Shown: piece by piece, positions 47,575 through 55,134 of the stretch
Layout of the letters: every line of letters starts with the position of its first letter
Numbering within the stretch: position 1 is the stretch's first letter
Made by a program: the position numbers and the translations under genes
Notes under the pieces: model-generated
The model's database searches: none
Seen by the model: the letters and a program-made list of their open reading frames with translations, nothing else
What the model was told of the DNA's origin: nothing
Source: Verrucomicrobiota bacterium
GTDB lineage: Bacteria; Verrucomicrobiota; Verrucomicrobiia; Opitutales; Opitutaceae
Length of the DNA: 64,000 nt
Direction of reading: 5' to 3'
Assembly: GCA_023432225.1 (NCBI GenBank)
Contig: JAEYUW010000044.1
Coordinates: 38,429 to 102,428 of the forward strand

Positions 47575-49746
47575 ATGCCCGTTTCCTCCAACGCCCACAT
47601 CACCAAGCTGCTCGCCCGCGCGGACCTGCTGTTCACGTTCGCGCTGTTCGGCACGGTGCTGCTGCTCGTGCTGCCGGTGCCGCCGTTCCTGATCGACCTG
47701 CTGCTGGCGCTGAACATCGGGCTCTCGCTGCTGGTGCTGTTGGCGATCGTTTACGTGAAGGATCCGCCGGAGTTCTCGGGTTTCCCGACGATGCTCCTCG
47801 TGCTGACGCTGTTCCGTCTCGCGCTGAACATCAGCTCGACGCGCCAGATCCTCGGCCATGGCTACGCGGGCGAGATCATCGACGGCTTCGGCCACTTCGT
47901 CATTCAGGGCAATTACGTCGTCGGCGCGGTGGTGTTCATTATTCTCGTCGTGATCAACTTTGTCGTGATCACGAAGGGCGCGGGCCGTATCGCGGAAGTG
48001 AGCGCGCGCTTCACGCTCGATGCGCTCCCCGGCAAACAGATGGCGATCGATGCCGAACTCAACGCCGGCATCATTGATGAAGCGCAAGCCACCGCGCGCC
48101 GCGTGAAGGTGCAGAAAGAAGCCGATTTCTACGGCGCTATGGACGGTGCCTCGAAGTTCGTGCGCGGCGACGCCGTGGCGGGCATCCTCATCACGCTCGT
48201 CAACGTCCTCGGCGGTTTCGCCATCGGCGTCTTCCAGATGGGCCTCTCGCTCGGCGAGTCGCTGCAAAAGTTCACGCTGCTCTCGATCGGTGACGGTCTC
48301 GTTTCCCAGATTCCCGCGCTGATCATCTCCATCGGCGCCGGTCTTCTCGTCACGCGCGCTTCGGACAACAACAATCTCGGCACGCAGGTCACCGGTCAGC
48401 TCTTCAAGTATCCGCGCGCGCTGGCGATCGCGGCGGGATGCATGGGTGTGTTCGCGTTGATGCCCGGCATGCCGATGATTCCGTTCGCGAGCCTCGCGAT
48501 TCTTGCCGGTTTCATGGCGAAGACGCTGAAGGTCCTCGAACCCGAGGGCGCGACCGCCGGAGCGTCGTCCGCAGGGAGATCCGGCGGCAAAGCGGGCGCG
48601 GGCGGCAAACCCGGCGAAGCCGGCGCGGCTCCCGACAGCAGCGCGGCCACCTCGCCCGGCAAGACCGAGGATGTCCGCAAGCTCATCGACGTCGACGTCT
48701 TCGCGATCGAGATCGGCTACGGCCTGCTCTCGCTCGCCGACACGAAGGTCGGTGGCGATCTACTCGCGCGCGTCACAGGCGTGCGCAAGACGCTTGCTCG
48801 CGAAAAGGGCATCGTCGTCCCGCCGATCTCCGTCCGCGACAATCTCGAACTCGAAGCCAACGACTACCGCTTCCTCCTCCGCGGCAAAACGGTTGCCAAG
48901 GGCACGCTGATGCCCGGCCGCTTCATGGCGATGAACGTCACCGGCAGCTCCGTCCGCCTTCGCGGCATGCCGACGCGCGAGCCGGTCTTCAATCTCGACG
49001 CCGTGTGGATCGACGACAGCGAGCGCAAGACCGCCGAACTGAACAATTTTACGGTCGTCGATCCGTCGTCGGTGCTCATCACGCATCTTTCCGAGACGCT
49101 CAAGGCCCAGGCGCATCACCTGCTCGGCCGTCAGGACGTCCAGGCTCTCGTCGATCACCTCAAGACGACGCACAGCGCGCTCATCGCGGAACTGCTGCCG
49201 GACCTCGTCAATCTCGGCGTCATCCAGCGCGTGCTCCAGAATCTTCTCCGCGAGAACATCGCGATTCTCAATCTCCCGCTTATTCTCGAAGGCATCGCCG
49301 ATTTCGCGCCGCTCTCGAAGAATCCGGACGATCTCAGCGAACTCGTCCGCCGGCGCCTCGGTCTCTACTTCGTGCCCGAATACGAGGCGAAGCCCGGTTC
49401 GGTCAAAGCGCTCACGCTCGACCCGCGCTTCGAGCAAGTGCTCGCGACCAAGGTGCATCGCTCGCCGACCGACGTCGGCCTCGCGCTCGATCCGGCCACC
49501 GGCCGCCATCTCCTCGAGGAACTTAGCCGCCGCACGAATGAGCTCACGTTGAAGGGCCTGCCCGCGGTGCTCGTCGTCTCCACCGAAACGCGTCTGCCGC
49601 TCAAGCGTTTCCTCGAGCCGTCGTTTCCGCGTCTCACGGTGCTGTCGTTCCAGGAGCTGCCGTCGTCCACCGAGATCGAGAACGCCGGCATCATCACCGC
49701 GCCCGCCCATTTGCTCCGCAACGACGCCCTGAAGGCCGCCGCCTGA
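47575..49746 (+). CDS. flhA: Flagellar biosynthesis protein FlhA
   Basis: Largest export-gate component. The 723-residue protein has eight membrane segments in the first ~330 residues, including the FHIPEP-region hallmark LVLLAIVYVKDPPEFSGFPTMLLVLTLFRLALNISSTRQIL, and a large cytoplasmic domain (about 360-715) with LEANDYRFLLRGKTVAKG, VLITHLSETLKAQAHHLLGRQDVQALVDHL and LPLKRFLEPSFPRLTVLSFQELP. A Gly/Ala/Ser-rich insert at about 322-360 lengthens the linker compared with typical ~690-residue FlhA. Confidence 0.97.
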   Translation: MPVSSNAHITKLLARADLLFTFALFGTVLLLVLPVPPFLIDLLLALNIGLSLLVLLAIVYVKDPPEFSGFPTMLLVLTLFRLALNISSTRQILGHGYAGEIIDGFGHFVIQGNYVVGAVVFIILVVINFVVITKGAGRIAEVSARFTLDALPGKQMAIDAELNAGIIDEAQATARRVKVQKEADFYGAMDGASKFVRGDAVAGILITLVNVLGGFAIGVFQMGLSLGESLQKFTLLSIGDGLVSQIPALIISIGAGLLVTRASDNNNLGTQVTGQLFKYPRALAIAAGCMGVFALMPGMPMIPFASLAILAGFMAKTLKVLEPEGATAGASSAGRSGGKAGAGGKPGEAGAAPDSSAATSPGKTEDVRKLIDVDVFAIEIGYGLLSLADTKVGGDLLARVTGVRKTLAREKGIVVPPISVRDNLELEANDYRFLLRGKTVAKGTLMPGRFMAMNVTGSSVRLRGMPTREPVFNLDAVWIDDSERKTAELNNFTVVDPSSVLITHLSETLKAQAHHLLGRQDVQALVDHLKTTHSALIAELLPDLVNLGVIQRVLQNLLRENIAILNLPLILEGIADFAPLSKNPDDLSELVRRRLGLYFVPEYEAKPGSVKALTLDPRFEQVLATKVHRSPTDVGLALDPATGRHLLEELSRRTNELTLKGLPAVLVVSTETRLPLKRFLEPSFPRLTVLSFQELPSSTEIENAGIITAPAHLLRNDALKAAA

Positions 49747-49753
49747 TTTCGCC

Positions 49754-50920
49754 ATGTCTTCCGCTCCCCAAGTTTCCGCCGGTTCCTGCTACCGTTTCGT
49801 CGTGAAGAGCGCCGAGGACGCCGCGCGCGTCATCCGCGAGCAACTCGGCGAGAACGCCCGTGTGCTGTCGGTGCGCAATGTCGATACCGGCGGCGTGCTC
49901 GGGCTCTTCTCTTCGCCCAAGCTCGAGGTGATCGCGCAGATCATCGCGCCCGAGCCGGTGCCGGAGCCCGCACCGGTCGCGGTCGAGGAGCCGAAAGCGG
50001 TCTTGAGCGAACTCGGCGCCGCGAACGAATCCGTCTCCGCTGGTCGCGTGCGTGCGCCGCGCTCGATGATTCGCGCGCCGAAGATGACTTTGCCTGAGCT
50101 GCTGCGTCGCTCCGGCTTCTCCGAATCGCTGCTCGCGCGTCTCGAACGTTCGTCGGAATGGCGCCGCCTCGAAGAGCTGCCGCTGCACCGTGCGCTGGTC
50201 GAGGTCGGCAATCACCTCCGTGAGCTCGCCGCGCAACGTCCGGCACGCGCGCCGCTCAGCCGCGCCGCGTTCCTCGGCACGCCCGGCGTCGGTCGCACGA
50301 CGGCGCTCTGCAAATGGCTTTCCGCGGAAGTTTTCCGCCGCGCGCGCATCGGCCACGTCGTTACCGCCGAGTTCGATCGTCCGAATTCGCCCGGCCAGCT
50401 GCCGGTTTTCTGCGAGGCGCTCGGCGTGCCGCTCGCGCATTTTCCCGCGTCGACCGAGCCCGCGACCGAGAACGCGTTCGTGTATTTCGATTTGCCCGGT
50501 CTTTCGCTGCGCAATCCCGCCGACAACGCGGCGATCGCGCGCTTCCTCGAAGCCGAGAAAATCACCGAGCGCGTGCTCGTGCTGAATGCCGCCTACGATC
50601 ACTCCACGCTCCGCGCGGCTTACGCCGCCGGGCGCGAACTCGGTGCGACGCACGTCGTGTTCACGCACCTCGACGAGGTTTCGCAGTGGGGCCGCTTGTG
50701 GGATTACCTGCTTGATGGCGATCTGGAGCCGCTGTTCCTCGCCACCGGTCCGTCGCTGACGAGCGACTTGGAAGCCGACGCCGCCGACGCCGTCGCGCGC
50801 CGCACGATGCCGGTGGCCGAGACGAGCGCGCCGCGCTCCTCCGCCGCGACGGCGGATGAGGATGAAACCGACGCCGAGGCGGACGCCGCTGCGCCCGCCG
50901 TGCTCAACACCGCCGCCTGA
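49754..50920 (+). CDS. flhF: FlhF-like flagellar GTPase with a degenerate P-loop
   Basis: A 388-residue SRP-type protein in the flhF position. The N-terminal part (CYRFVVKSAEDAARVIREQLGENARVLSVRNV) matches the FlhF B-domain. Helices of the N-domain follow (LLRRSGFSESLLARLERSS). The G-domain P-loop at residues 175-182 is GTPGVGRT, with Arg in place of the invariant Lys. The DTAG switch is DLPG and the TKLD specificity motif is THLDE. The protein may bind nucleotide weakly or act without hydrolysis in specifying flagellar position. A disordered acidic tail follows. The next gene is a short membrane protein. Confidence 0.82.
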   Translation: MSSAPQVSAGSCYRFVVKSAEDAARVIREQLGENARVLSVRNVDTGGVLGLFSSPKLEVIAQIIAPEPVPEPAPVAVEEPKAVLSELGAANESVSAGRVRAPRSMIRAPKMTLPELLRRSGFSESLLARLERSSEWRRLEELPLHRALVEVGNHLRELAAQRPARAPLSRAAFLGTPGVGRTTALCKWLSAEVFRRARIGHVVTAEFDRPNSPGQLPVFCEALGVPLAHFPASTEPATENAFVYFDLPGLSLRNPADNAAIARFLEAEKITERVLVLNAAYDHSTLRAAYAAGRELGATHVVFTHLDEVSQWGRLWDYLLDGDLEPLFLATGPSLTSDLEADAADAVARRTMPVAETSAPRSSAATADEDETDAEADAAAPAVLNTAA

Positions 50921-50925
50921 TTTCC

Positions 50926-51177
50926 ATGCGATACGTTTTCTTACTCGGAGGTCTGCTGGGGTTCGCGCTCGCCGCGGGCACGGCGCTCTACGTGGGCCGC
51001 GGGCCCGACCGCATTTTCTTTGATGGCGCCGTTGGATGTCTCATCGGCGCACTGCTCTTTCGCTGGCTGTGGAGCGTTTTGCTCGGCGGCCTGCGTGAAA
51101 CCATGGTCGCCCGGCAACGGGCCGCCGCCGCCGAGGTCGCCAAGGCCAAGCCGGAACTCTCCTCGCTGAAGTCATGA
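50926..51177 (+). CDS. Small two-pass membrane protein between flhF and fliA
   Basis: An 83-residue protein with two hydrophobic segments (MRYVFLLGGLLGFALAAGTALY, then FFDGAVGCLIGALLFRWLWSVLLGGL) and a basic C-terminus (ETMVARQRAAAAEVAKAKPELSSLKS). It ends in an ATGA overlap with the sigma factor. I recognise no family. It may be a flagellar accessory gene of the lineage, retained in the operon; no function can be inferred. Confidence 0.6.
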   Translation: MRYVFLLGGLLGFALAAGTALYVGRGPDRIFFDGAVGCLIGALLFRWLWSVLLGGLRETMVARQRAAAAEVAKAKPELSSLKS

Positions 51178-51977
51178 AACACGCCGCTGCAATCGCCCGC
51201 GGCACGGATGCCACCCCTACCGCCCCCGCCACCGCCGCCTGGCGCGCTTACGCGGGGACATCGGGCGCTGTCGATGAGAAGGATCTTATCGAGCGTTTCC
51301 TCCCGTTGGTCCGCAATGTCGTGGACCGCATCAAGCTCACGCTGCCGCCGCACATCGATGCGGACGATCTCTACAGCGTGGGCGTGACGGGGCTGATCGC
51401 CGCCGTGCGCAAATACGACCCGGAACAGGGCCACACCTTTGCCGGTTACGCCGCGATGCGCATTCGCGGCGCCGTGCTCGACGAACTGCGTCGCATGGAC
51501 TGGTGTCCGCGCCGCACGCGCGCTCGCGCCCGCAAACTCAAGGAGTCGATCAACGAGCTCGAACAAAAGCTCGGCCGCACCGCCACCGAGGATGAGATTT
51601 GCGAGGCGCTCGGCCTCAGCCACGCGGAATACGCCAAGTGGCTCGACGAGGCGCGCCCGGTGACGTTCATCGCGCTCGACCAACACGCCGAGGGCGAGGA
51701 GTCCGAAGGAGCTTCGCTGCACGAACTTCTGGCCGACGAACACGATACGACCGGCCGTGACACCCTGGAGAAGCAGGAACTTTTGCAACTTCTCACTCAA
51801 CGGATGGCCGATTTGCCCGATGTTCCTAGGAAGATACTTGCCATGTATTACTTCGAAAACATGCGCCTGGCCGAAATCGCCGCGGTTTTTGGCCTGACGG
51901 AGTCGCGCATTTGCCAAATCCACTCGCAGACCATCCTCGGGCTGCGGGCTTTCCTCGGTCGCGCCCGCAATCGCTAA
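51174..51977 (+). CDS. fliA: Flagellar sigma factor sigma-28 (FliA/WhiG family)
   Basis: Transcribes late flagellar genes. The 267-residue protein has region 2 (LIERFLPLVRNVVDRIKLTLPPHIDADDLYSVGVTGLIAAVRKYDPEQGHTFAGYAAMRIRGAVLDELRRMDWCPR), region 3 (about 120-165) and region 4 with the helix-turn-helix EKQELLQLLTQRMADLPDVPRKILAMYYFENMRLAEIAAVFGLTESRICQIHSQTI. This order matches FliA. Starts by ATGA overlap with the preceding small gene. Its targets, including any flagellin gene, are not in this window. Confidence 0.95.
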   Translation: MKHAAAIARGTDATPTAPATAAWRAYAGTSGAVDEKDLIERFLPLVRNVVDRIKLTLPPHIDADDLYSVGVTGLIAAVRKYDPEQGHTFAGYAAMRIRGAVLDELRRMDWCPRRTRARARKLKESINELEQKLGRTATEDEICEALGLSHAEYAKWLDEARPVTFIALDQHAEGEESEGASLHELLADEHDTTGRDTLEKQELLQLLTQRMADLPDVPRKILAMYYFENMRLAEIAAVFGLTESRICQIHSQTILGLRAFLGRARNR

Positions 51978-52001
51978 GGCGCGCCGCTCCTCGGATCTCT
52001 C

Positions 52002-52865
52002 ATGCTCGTCCTCATCGGTGCTCTCGTCGTCTTCGCGTCCACGATCGGCGGCTTCATGCTGGCCGGCGGACAGCCGATGGTGTTGCTGCACGTGTCGGAG
52101 TTCGTGGTGATCCTCGGCGTGGCGGCGGGCGTGCTCATCATCGCCAGCCCGGGTCACGTATTGAAGGAGATCATCCACAAGGTTCAGGGGACGATCAAAG
52201 GCAAGGCGCCCGGCAAGCAGGACTATTTCGACCTGTTGAAGTTGCTCTACGAGCTGTTCATGACCGGTCGCCGCAACGGTCTCATCGCGCTCGAAGAGCA
52301 CGTGATGGACCCGAGCAAGAGCAGCATTTTCCAAAAATACCCGTCGCTCGCGAATCACCAGGAGCGTCTCCAGTTTCTCTGCAACGGCCTGAAGCCGGTC
52401 ATCGACGGCAAGATCAAGCCCGACCAGCTTGAGAGCCTGATGACGGCGGAGCTCGTCGCCAAAAAAGAGGAGGCGGAGCATCCGGTGCACATCCTCACGC
52501 TCGTCGGCGACTCGCTGCCCGGCATCGGCATCGTCGCCGCGGTGCTCGGCATCATCAACACGATGGCCGCGATCTCGGACGGTCCCGAAGTCGTGGGCGA
52601 ACGCGTCGCCGCCGCGCTCACGGGCACGTTGCTCGGCATTTTCGTCGCCTACGGTTTCGTGAATCCGCTGGCGAACCGCATCAAGTTCAACGACGCCGCC
52701 GACCAGCTCGCGCTGAAGTGCATCATGCAGGCGGTGGCCGGTTTTGCGAAGGGCCTCGCGCCCCTCACCGCCGTCGAGGTCGCGCGCCGCTCCCTCGACA
52801 GCAACGTGCAGCCCGGCGCCGACGAACTCGAAGCCGCGGTGAAGAGCCTCGGCACGGGAAAATAG
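52002..52865 (+). CDS. motA: Flagellar motor stator protein MotA
   Basis: Proton (or sodium) channel partner of MotB. The 287-residue protein has four membrane helices, of which the third and fourth lie in the LPGIGIVAAVLGIINTMAAISDGPEVVGERVAAALTGTLLGIFVAYGFVNPLANRI region, with the conserved Pro residues of the ion path. The large cytoplasmic loop (about 70-165) carries charged residues that face FliG, such as RRNGLIALEEHVMDPSKSSIFQKYP. ATG at 52002. motB follows after a 108-bp spacer with repeats. Confidence 0.95.
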   Translation: MLVLIGALVVFASTIGGFMLAGGQPMVLLHVSEFVVILGVAAGVLIIASPGHVLKEIIHKVQGTIKGKAPGKQDYFDLLKLLYELFMTGRRNGLIALEEHVMDPSKSSIFQKYPSLANHQERLQFLCNGLKPVIDGKIKPDQLESLMTAELVAKKEEAEHPVHILTLVGDSLPGIGIVAAVLGIINTMAAISDGPEVVGERVAAALTGTLLGIFVAYGFVNPLANRIKFNDAADQLALKCIMQAVAGFAKGLAPLTAVEVARRSLDSNVQPGADELEAAVKSLGTGK

Positions 52866-52968
52866 GCCCGCCGCGCGGGCCGGTTGAGGCGGAAGGTTTA
52901 AGTTGAAGTTCTCCAACGAAACCGACGCCTCGATCACCTCCCTTAAACTTAAACCTTAAACTTAAACT
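52865..52968. repeat. Hairpin and TTAAAC word repeat between motA and motB
   Basis: GGCCCGC / GCGGGCC hairpin (52865-52881), then GGTTTAAGTT (52895-52904) and, inverted, AACTTAAACC with further CTTAAAC words (52941-52968), ending near the motB start. Confidence 0.6.
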
Positions 52969-52973
52969 GAATC

Positions 52974-53786
52974 ATGGCAGCCGGCGGCGGTGGTGGAGCA
53001 TGGAAGGTGGCCTACGCGGACTTCGTCACCGCGATGATGGCGCTGTTCATGGTGCTCTGGATTTCCGCGCAGGACAAAAAGATCCTCCTCGCGACGTCCC
53101 GCTATTTTCAAAACCCGTTCAGTTCCCCGATGCAGGACCACTCCGGCATCATGCCCTTCAACAAGGACAATCAGAACAGCAGCAGCGAATCGAAGAAGGA
53201 CGACGAAAGCGCCGGCAAGGAGCAGGCGCCCGACAAGGACAAGCAGATCAAGCTTACCTTCCTGAATTCCGTCGCGGCGGACTTCTACCGGCTCCTCCAC
53301 CTCGACGAGAATCTCGAGCAGAAGCCTGTCGACGTGCAGGTGACCTCCGATGGGTTGCGACTCACGCTATTTGACCGCGCGAAGCGGCCGCTCTTCGACG
53401 GCGAGTCCGCCGAGCTCACGGAGTGGGGCAAGTTCGTCATGCAGAGCATTGCGTGGACGATCGATCGCCACCAATTCCGCGTCACGATCGACGGCCACAC
53501 CAAGGCGGGCCTCGAACTGAAGAAGGAAGACTACGGCCTGTGGGAGTTGTCGGCCGACCGCGCGAACGCCGCGCGCCGCTTGTTGGTCTATTATGCGGTC
53601 GACGCGAAGCTGATCGATCGTGTCACCGGCTACGCCGACACGCGCCCGCTCGATGGACAGCCCGCGACCGCCGACGCCAATCAGCGCATCACGCTCAGCC
53701 TCACGCTCACTTCGAAAACCCGCGAAAAGAAGCTCGCAGACTTGCGCGCTCCGGTGCCGAGTGCACCAGCCGCCTCTCACCCATGA
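52974..53786 (+). CDS. motB: Flagellar motor stator protein MotB
   Basis: Peptidoglycan-anchored stator subunit. The 270-residue protein has an N-terminal Gly-rich segment and a membrane helix with the ion-binding Asp: YADFVTAMMALFMVLW, D16. A linker (about 45-95) is followed by an OmpA/MotB peptidoglycan-binding domain (RVTIDGHTKAGLELKKEDYGLWELSADRANAARRLLVYYAVDAKLIDRVTGYADTRPL). The DxxLSxxRA-type signature is DYGLWELSADRA. Downstream a small cysteine-bearing gene overlaps by ATGA. Confidence 0.94.
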   Translation: MAAGGGGGAWKVAYADFVTAMMALFMVLWISAQDKKILLATSRYFQNPFSSPMQDHSGIMPFNKDNQNSSSESKKDDESAGKEQAPDKDKQIKLTFLNSVAADFYRLLHLDENLEQKPVDVQVTSDGLRLTLFDRAKRPLFDGESAELTEWGKFVMQSIAWTIDRHQFRVTIDGHTKAGLELKKEDYGLWELSADRANAARRLLVYYAVDAKLIDRVTGYADTRPLDGQPATADANQRITLSLTLTSKTREKKLADLRAPVPSAPAASHP

Positions 53787-54001
53787 AACCATTTCTCCTC
53801 GGCAAGAAAGCACACGATGCCCCGCCGTTGAAGACCCAGCCCAAGCCGCACGCGCATGGTCCGCAAGGACTCGTTCGCCCGGCGCCGACTGGACCGCATG
53901 TCGAAACGGTGAAGGAAGGCGACAAGATCGTGCGCCTCATCGTCACGTGCTCCTGCGGCGAGAAGATCGAGATCGATTGCCTGTATCCGGCCGGGAGCTG
54001 A
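53783..54001 (+). CDS. Small CSCG-motif protein coupled to motB
   Basis: A 72-residue protein with an ATGA overlap on the motB stop. The N-terminal half is rich in Lys, His, Pro and Gln (LLGKKAHDAPPLKTQPKPHAHGPQGLVRPAPTGP). The C-terminal half is a compact beta-like segment, ETVKEGDKIVRLIVTCSCGEKIEIDCLYPAGS, with three cysteines as C-x-C-x(8)-C, suggesting a metal site or disulphide. Unknown family. It could be a stator accessory protein. A REPIN element follows it. Confidence 0.65.
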   Translation: MKPFLLGKKAHDAPPLKTQPKPHAHGPQGLVRPAPTGPHVETVKEGDKIVRLIVTCSCGEKIEIDCLYPAGS

Positions 54002-54040
54002 GGTGGGCGCGGGTCAACTCGTCAGCGAAGCGGGCTGCTG

Positions 54041-54116
54041 CCTGTAGCGGCGGTCTGTGACCGCGCGAAGCGCGTGGCCTGAAGTTTGGTCGGCGGTCAC
54101 AGACCGCCGCCACAGG
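54041..54116. repeat. REPIN, CGGCGGTCTGTGACCGC family (copy 4)
   Basis: CCTGTAG foot with CGGCGGTCTGTGACCGC; mirror half GGCGGTCACAGACCGCCG then CCACAGG. Between the motB-linked gene and the nucleotidyltransferase. Confidence 0.75.
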
Positions 54117-54155
54117 AGAGTTTACTTCCGCGCTGCTGGCGTGTGTGCTCGCGGC

Positions 54156-54668
54156 GTGAGCTCGCCTGCCGACCAGTTGCCCAATCCGAAGCTTTTTTCG
54201 TTGCCCGATGCCGTGGCGTTGCGCGAGCGGCTCCGCAGTGCGGGGAAGCGCGTGGTGTTGACGAACGGCGTGTTCGATCTGCTCCACACCGGGCATCTGT
54301 TCTATTTGCAGCAGGCGCGCGCGCGGGGCGACGCGCTTTTCATCGCGCTCAATGCGGACGCCAGCGTGAAGCAGCTGAAGGGGCCGCTGCGTCCGGTGCA
54401 GACGGAAACGGAGCGAGCCTACGCGCTCGCGGCGCTCGCGTGCGTCGACGCGGTGGTGATTTTTCGCGAGAAACGCCTGACCGGAGAGATCCGCGCGCTG
54501 CGGCCGGACGTTTACGTTAAGGCGGGCGACTACACGTTGGAGAAACTCGATCCGGAGGAACGCGGCGCGTTGCAGGCGGGCGGCGCGCAGATCGAATTCA
54601 TGCCGTTTCTCGCCGGTTTCAGCACAACCAACCTGATCGCTAAGATCAAAGCGGCGGGCGAAGTCTAA
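54156..54668 (+). CDS. rfaE2: D-glycero-beta-D-manno-heptose-1-phosphate adenylyltransferase (RfaE domain II)
   Basis: Attaches AMP to heptose-1-phosphate in ADP-heptose synthesis. The 170-residue protein is a cytidylyltransferase-fold nucleotidyltransferase: VVLTNGVFDLLHTGHLFYLQQAR has the HTGH motif, followed by ALNADASVKQLKGPLRPVQTETERAYALAALACVDAV and later KAGDYTLEKLDPEE. I choose the GTG at 54156; the region further upstream is repeat-derived. The kinase domain of the bifunctional HldE is separate (8070). This gene ends in a 4-bp overlap with the PDZ gene on the opposite strand. Confidence 0.9.
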   Translation: MSSPADQLPNPKLFSLPDAVALRERLRSAGKRVVLTNGVFDLLHTGHLFYLQQARARGDALFIALNADASVKQLKGPLRPVQTETERAYALAALACVDAVVIFREKRLTGEIRALRPDVYVKAGDYTLEKLDPEERGALQAGGAQIEFMPFLAGFSTTNLIAKIKAAGEV

Positions 54669-55096
54669 GGTCGATCTCGCGGCGTCACGAATCCGGCCGT
54701 GACGGTGACGGTCGCGGCGCGATGGCGGATCACGGCGAGATCGAGTTTTTCGCCCGGCTGGCGGGCGAGGAAGAGTCGGCCGAGTTCGGTATCGCTGGTG
54801 ACGCGGGCCGAAAACTCGGTCACGGGTCGTCCGTTGATCGCCTTGATCTCGTCGCCGGGCTGCACGTCGAGTTTGGCGGCGGAGGATTCCGGCAGGATTT
54901 CGCCGAAAAAGATGCGCGTCACGCGGTCGGTCTTCTTGTCGTAGTAAATTTTGAGATCGAAGCCGAAACAGTTGATCGGGTCATCGTGCACCTTCAGCGG
55001 CTCGAGTTTCACGGTCGGTCCCTCGGTGGCGGGAGGCGCGGCCGACATGGCGAGAGCGGCGACGGCGGCGAGCACGGCGAACCAGAAGGGTTTCAT
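54665..55096 (-). CDS. Secreted PDZ-domain protein
   Basis: A 143-residue exported protein. A signal peptide (MKPFWFAVLAAVAALAMSAAP) precedes a short acidic segment and a PDZ-like domain (about 50-125): IFFGEILPESSAAKLDVQPGDEIKAINGRPVTEFSARVTSDTELGRLFLARQPGEKLDLAVIRHRAA. The GDEIKAINGRPV word matches the PDZ carboxylate-binding hallmark. No protease domain is attached. Probable periplasmic binding protein; ATG at 55096. Convergent overlap with rfaE2. Confidence 0.72.
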   Translation of the reverse strand: MKPFWFAVLAAVAALAMSAAPPATEGPTVKLEPLKVHDDPINCFGFDLKIYYDKKTDRVTRIFFGEILPESSAAKLDVQPGDEIKAINGRPVTEFSARVTSDTELGRLFLARQPGEKLDLAVIRHRAATVTVTAGFVTPRDRP

Positions 55097-55134
55097 GAAA
55101 TTAACGTTGTGCACGGGCGGCGCTTTCCGCCTCC

